From Roseovarius sp. (lineage in GTDB: Bacteria > Pseudomonadota > Alphaproteobacteria > Rhodobacterales > Rhodobacteraceae), in assembly GCA_023260815.1 (NCBI GenBank), contig JALQUE010000184.1:1-44972 (forward strand): a stretch of 44,972 nucleotides of DNA. The letters are read 5' to 3'. A program made the translations under genes and the position numbers. Positions 41,367 through 44,972 of the stretch are shown piece after piece (within the stretch, counting starts at the first letter, position 1; every line of letters starts with the position of its first letter). Under the pieces are notes generated by a model that was not told the DNA's origin, did no database searches, and saw nothing but the letters and a program-made list of their open reading frames with translations.

Positions 41367-43802
41367 TCAGGGCCGATGTTCTGTCTCCTGCTGGGAATCT
41401 ACTGCAGGGTTCTGCTGGAAGTCTACTGCGTGCCGCACTGCTTGAACAAGTTGAGGTCCCGAAACTGGCTTTGGCAGAACTGCGGAAAAATATTGAAGGC
41501 TCCGTTCGTCCAAGGTGTCTGGACGCGCTGTGACCAAAACAACGGGTATTGGTGGAGTCAGGGATGTGGCGAGCTGCGCCAGAGCGACCCCGTCCATTCC
41601 CGGCATGTGGAGATCAGTTACTAACACCGACCAGTGCTCGGGCGCTTCGGTTAGAAGTTCCGTTAAAAAATCTGGATCGCTTTCACAGAACACGTTTGCC
41701 CCGGCGGCTTCGAGCATAGACGCGAAGATCAGTGCGACATCTGGCAGATCATCGACCACGAGAGCCTGCAGTCCTTCGAGCACCGACGGGTCAATTCCGG
41801 TTGAGAGGTTTGGATCTATCTGACACATGATGATCGATGGCTTTTCAGTTGCTTCGGGTTTCATGGGCCACGCGACGGTCATTGTGGTTCCGGTGCCTAA
41901 GCTCGTCTCGATCCAGAGTGCTGCCCTGTTTTCCTGCAGAATGCGGGTGACAATCGGCAACCCGAGGCCAGCGCCCCTTGAACCCTTGGTGGCGAAGTTG
42001 TTCCTGAACATACGCGCCCGCGCATCATCGGTGATGCCGGTCCCGGTGTCAGTGATCTGAAACAATGCCACCTCGGCACCGGCAGGGATCAGAATGCCCG
42101 CATCCGGATGCCGATCAGGGGGCCTGCTTTGGGCGGGTAGCGCCTTGATTTCGACCTTTGCTGGCCGGTCTGGCGTGCCGGAGTCACAGGCATTGATTGA
42201 GAGATTCAGCATCACCTGTAGGATCTCGGTTCGGTTTCCGCAGATCGGTAAGGGACCTAAAGGTTCCTGAATCTGCACCTTATGTCGCTCCACGCGCGAC
42301 CGTCCAAGCAGCTCAAGCACGACCGGAAGCAGCTTGCACAGGTCGTGTTCCAAGCGTGGAGTCTCGAATTTGGTAAGATCGCGGAGTCCCGATACGAGAT
42401 CAATCGCCATATCCACGGCACGGCGCATTCGGGTGAGGTCGTCGCCGATTTGTGCGCTGAGCGTCTCGAGAGATTCCAGCGTTTCAACGCCCCACAATAT
42501 TACTCCGAGGAGATTGTTGAGGTCATGGACAATGCCCCCCGCGACTTGAGCCACGACGTCGCGTTGGTGCGCGCGTTGCAGTTCTTCGCGCAGTTCGGCC
42601 TGATGCTCTTGTGCGCGTAGCGATCGGTCTATTTCCGCGGTGATGTCGAAGGATACCCCCGACATCGCGATTGGCTTCCCGGTCTCATCGCGTTCGCTGA
42701 TGCCGGCATGGACTTGCAGCCAAATCCATTCATTGTCGCGAATTTTGCGCAAATAGGTAAGGATATCGCTTTCCACCAAACCGGCTTCCATAGCTTCGAC
42801 TTTCTGCCGAACTTCATCGACATGGCTGGGATGAACGGTCTGAATCCATTCCTCGCTTGCCATGTCACTCACGCCGAGACGGTGACCCGCCAAAGCCGCC
42901 CAATTGGCGTCGAACTCTGACCGGCGCGACGTTAGATCGCGTCGCCAAGTATAGGCGCGTGCTGCTTTGAGAACATTTTGCAACTGTGCTTCTGCTGCTT
43001 TCTTTTGGGTGATATCGACAAGCACGCCTTCCCAGATTGTTGAGCCGTCTTCGAGTGTGCGTGGAACGGATTCAGCACGGATCCATCTCACCTCGCCTCG
43101 GACGACGACCCTTGTTTCGTGTGAAAAGGGCGCTTTGTTCGTGACGGCCTCCATGTTCCAGGCGATCCACTGCTCGAGATCGTCGGGATGTACGCAGGCA
43201 AACCCGGCCATTGGATCCGCGACGACCGCATCGCGATCGAGATCGAGCATGGTCAGGAAACGGGTGCTGAGGAAGGAGAAATACGCGATCTCCTGCCCCG
43301 GCTTGAGTACCATGGTATAGGCTCCGCCGGGCATGTGCTCGGTCAGAGCATAGGCTGTGCGCTCAGCCTTGCTGCGTTCCGTATCAAGCGCCATTCCGGA
43401 GCTCTTTTGTCCGCTGAGGTCCTGAAAGGTCATCAGAAGATGGGTGCCATGCAGCGCAAACCCGATAAGAACAATCCGGGTGCGCCCCCATTTGTCGACA
43501 AAGTTGTATTCCGACGGCGGCAGAGTCCGCCCGATCTGCCTATGTTCCTGGACTTCGGCCCAGATCCTTGCCAAGGCCACTGCGCGATATTCGGGGTCTG
43601 GATAGACCCGTTTTGCCCAGGCATCGAAGTCCGGCACTTCATCGAAAGTGTATCCGAAAATCTCGGTAAAGGCGGCGTTCACAAGATAAGTATGGTCCTC
43701 GCCTTGGATATCGCAGATGGCGGCGGGCACCGGTAACCTCTCGAAGAACGGTGCAAGTTCAAGATGTGTGCTTAGGATTTGGAAAGGAGTATTGTTCTTC
43801 AT
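41367..43802 (-). CDS. Hybrid sensor histidine kinase with three PAS domains and a receiver
   Basis: An 811-residue cytoplasmic protein from the ATG at 43802 (a TTG eight codons earlier also possible; neither has a strong ribosome site). PAS-like regions lie at about 20-130, 150-270 and 280-395 (DITQKKAAEAQ and DITAEIDRSLRAQ mark their ends). A DHp segment has AGGIVHDLNNLLGVI (His about 426), the ATP domain has LNLSINACDS, DTGTGI and GLGLPIVTRIL, and a receiver ends the chain with VTDLHMPGMDG (Asp about 730). There are no membrane helices, so the stimulus is cytoplasmic. No response regulator gene is adjacent, and the output partner is unknown. Confidence 0.88.
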   Translation of the reverse strand: MKNNTPFQILSTHLELAPFFERLPVPAAICDIQGEDHTYLVNAAFTEIFGYTFDEVPDFDAWAKRVYPDPEYRAVALARIWAEVQEHRQIGRTLPPSEYNFVDKWGRTRIVLIGFALHGTHLLMTFQDLSGQKSSGMALDTERSKAERTAYALTEHMPGGAYTMVLKPGQEIAYFSFLSTRFLTMLDLDRDAVVADPMAGFACVHPDDLEQWIAWNMEAVTNKAPFSHETRVVVRGEVRWIRAESVPRTLEDGSTIWEGVLVDITQKKAAEAQLQNVLKAARAYTWRRDLTSRRSEFDANWAALAGHRLGVSDMASEEWIQTVHPSHVDEVRQKVEAMEAGLVESDILTYLRKIRDNEWIWLQVHAGISERDETGKPIAMSGVSFDITAEIDRSLRAQEHQAELREELQRAHQRDVVAQVAGGIVHDLNNLLGVILWGVETLESLETLSAQIGDDLTRMRRAVDMAIDLVSGLRDLTKFETPRLEHDLCKLLPVVLELLGRSRVERHKVQIQEPLGPLPICGNRTEILQVMLNLSINACDSGTPDRPAKVEIKALPAQSRPPDRHPDAGILIPAGAEVALFQITDTGTGITDDARARMFRNNFATKGSRGAGLGLPIVTRILQENRAALWIETSLGTGTTMTVAWPMKPEATEKPSIIMCQIDPNLSTGIDPSVLEGLQALVVDDLPDVALIFASMLEAAGANVFCESDPDFLTELLTEAPEHWSVLVTDLHMPGMDGVALAQLATSLTPPIPVVLVTARPDTLDERSLQYFSAVLPKPVSGPQLVQAVRHAVDFQQNPAVDSQQETEHRP

Positions 43803-43869
43803 CTTTGGCAATTCATCGGCGCTCAATACCTTAGAGCATTAGGAGGTCATTGGATAAAACTTTACGTTG

Positions 43870-44155
43870 TGGTTGTTGGAAAGGCTATAAGTTTGCGTGT
43901 CGCTGATAAGCCTTGAGCGTCCGGTCGTTGACGCATGGCGGTCTTGGTGTGGCCCAACAAACGCTCAACAGCAAGCAGGTTGTTTATTTTGTAAATTCAA
44001 GCGACTTTCGTCCACTGCATCGAATGTGTGCCAAAACCGCCCGCGTCCAGGCTGATCAACGCCACCCAATCCCGAACCAGCGGCGCATATAGGCGAGGTG
44101 AGATGTGAAACCGTTCTGGCCAGAGATACTCGGATTGGACCATCAATGGGTCTTG
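43870..44155 (-). pseudogene. Tyrosine-recombinase (phage-type integrase) remnant
   Basis: The minus strand reads YLWPERFHISPRLYAPLVRDWVALISLDAGGFGTHSMQWTKVA, then TGA at 43999-43997, then IYKINNLLAVERLLGHTKTAMRQR. This is the C-terminal part of a tyrosine recombinase. The H-x-x-R box (normally GTHSLRRTK) has lost its Arg and is followed by a stop, while the LGH box remains. The enzyme is dead. The preceding 90 residues are not clearly of the same protein. Confidence 0.68.
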
Positions 44156-44156
44156 C

Positions 44157-44424
44157 GTCTCCCTGTCGAGTGACCCGTAACGTGGCTTTGAAACTCTTTG
44201 AGCCAACCGGTTTTTTCGGCTTGTTTTACTGGATTGCCGGCTGTTCCTTGGTTTAGCGCGATTAGAATTGCGGTGTTTGACGGTGATGGCCAGCCCCCTC
44301 CGTTGCGCACTCTCGCGAACTGGTCGAGAAGCTGATCGCTGATGACAAGGCGAGCGTCTTTTCCGGCTGTGATATGAACTTTTCCAGCAAGAAAATTTTT
44401 CCAGATTTCGAGCGGCGCAATACC
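44157..44424 (-). other. Unassigned open stretch next to the integrase remnant
   Basis: One minus-strand frame stays open for nearly 90 codons and looks like protein (IAPLEIWKNFLAGKVHITAG, then NGGGWPSPSNTAILIALNQ). It lacks a start codon or ribosome site and is bounded by stops. I do not recognise the family, and it may be a fragment of a gene lost in rearrangement. Confidence 0.3.
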
Positions 44425-44429
44425 CTATT

Positions 44430-44645
44430 TGAGGTGCCCCTAGATATGTAGGCGCTTTGCGTGGTAATTTTAAAACCAAGAAGAAGCGTGGGCGTCATCG
44501 TAAAATCGGTTTACGGACGAGTTCAAAAGGGATGCTGTGGCGCAGGTTGTTGATCGGGGCGACATCGCTGGCCGGACGCGAGAGTGTCATCGACTCCGTG
44601 TATCTGGACTGGCCCATGCGGGTTTCAGATGCGGTCACGCGTTGA
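44430..44645 (+). mobile_element. IS3-family left-end fragment with orfA start
   Basis: TGAGGTGCCCC at 44430 resembles an IS3-type end. The following plus-strand sequence, in one frame, reads RFTDEFKRDAVAQVVDRGDIA, the typical start of an IS3 OrfA (helix-turn-helix region). It then loses similarity before 44645. Only a short piece of the element remains. Confidence 0.55.
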
Positions 44646-44655
44646 AACGCTCACC

Positions 44656-44897
44656 TTACATGATAGCGAATTGGTTTCGTGTCGCACACCATTCCCGAAC
44701 ATTCTTGCCGCCTTTCTCGAAGTTGTGGACCGCCAGATAGATCGGCTTGGTCGCTGTCTCCTCGGTCGGGAACGATCGACACGTCTTGATCGATTTGCGA
44801 ATGAGCCTGTTCAGCCTCTCGATGGCGTTCGTAGTGTAAATGATCTTTTGGAATGCCGGATCGACGGCGAAGAACGGGACCACTTTCTGACATGCCC
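44656..44897 (-). pseudogene. IS256-family (mutator-type) transposase, C-terminal fragment
   Basis: The frame reads KVVPFFAVDPAFQKIIYTTNAIERLN and then RSFPTEETATKPIYLAV and REWCATRNQFAIM, the C-terminal end of IS256-type transposases (normally PFFxxPxxxRKxIYTTNAIE). About 80 residues remain of a normal 400. The upstream side is joined to the hrpB fragment at about 44893, so it was inserted into or recombined with that gene. It is a fragment, probably not transposing. Confidence 0.8.
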
Positions 44898-44972
44898 GCC
44901 GCCAGCATCTCCAGCGGCACAATGGTGGTCTTGCCGGCACCGGGTGGGGCCTGTAGAACCGCGCCGCCATGA
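44893..44972 (-). pseudogene. hrpB: hrpB fragment (ATP-dependent helicase), partial at the edge
   Basis: The minus-strand frame reads GGAVLQAPPGAGKTTIVPLE, the Walker A region of the HrpB DEAH-box helicase (usually AVLQAPPGAGKTTRVPLALL). It runs off the window on its N-terminal side and stops making sense at the IS256 junction at about 44893, so the gene is cut here. HrpB is normally a chromosomal gene. This assignment rests on about 25 residues, but the motif is distinctive. Confidence 0.62.

Noticed and set aside
1..44972. CRISPR array, rRNA or replication origin
   Set aside because: No spaced direct repeats of CRISPR type, rRNA segments, DnaA-box clusters or replication genes were seen on either strand by eye.

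Overview
The window looks like accessory DNA of a marine-type Rhodobacteraceae (alphaproteobacterium). This is an inference from the moderately high GC content, a tripartite TRAP transporter, several ABC uptake operons with DeoR/GntR regulators, BKACE (DUF849) and CRYL1-like enzymes, a BLUF protein, and many decayed insertion sequences. No rRNA, tRNA, CRISPR array or replication gene was seen, so chromosome and plasmid cannot be told apart. 

Left part (1-7.5 kb). An XRE regulator overlaps a partial DUF4258-like gene, a toxin-antitoxin-like arrangement. Next come a small membrane protein, a coupled pair of secreted proteins (LprI-like plus an unknown), a DUF4893-type protein, a ParDE module, a DUF6880-like pseudogene with several in-frame stops, and a truncated IS3-family element.

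Catabolic block A (7.6-19.2 kb). Two divergent operons flank a promoter region at 14.9 kb. Leftward run a TRAP transporter (dctP-dctQ-dctM), an SDR, a class II (degradative-type) HMG-CoA reductase, and a fused thiamine-diphosphate E1 dehydrogenase whose 5' region carries an in-frame amber codon. Rightward run a GntR regulator, an SDR, a CRYL1-like 3-hydroxyacyl dehydrogenase, a beta-keto-acid cleavage enzyme and another SDR. Mevalonate is a reasonable candidate substrate for the HMG-CoA reductase arm. The BKACE arm fits a secondary beta-hydroxy acid.

Catabolic block B (19.2-29.7 kb). A DeoR regulator is divergent from an operon of a HisN/IMPase-like phosphatase, a peptide-type ABC importer with a fused and asymmetric ATPase, an M20 carbamoylase-like amidase, and two different choline-kinase-like phosphotransferases. 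I do not recognise this combination as a named pathway. It suggests uptake of an amide-containing alcohol or amine, hydrolysis, phosphorylation, and sensing of a phosphorylated intermediate by DeoR. It is the best candidate for an undescribed system.

Catabolic block C (30.7-39.3 kb). A DeoR-led leftward operon encodes an Ugp-like ABC importer, a metallophosphoesterase and a Na/Pi-cotransporter-family protein with a PhoU-like tail. A HAD-IIA phosphatase is divergent. This reads as import and stepwise dephosphorylation of an organophosphate with phosphate export. A perfect 15-bp inverted repeat pair lies in the divergent promoter region.

Right part (39.3-45 kb). An internally deleted IS3-family remnant with both ends, a short BLUF photoreceptor, a strong terminator that may end a small RNA, and a hybrid PAS histidine kinase. 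The end is a graveyard: a tyrosine-recombinase pseudogene, an IS3 orfA fragment, the C-terminal end of an IS256-type transposase, and a piece of hrpB running off the edge.
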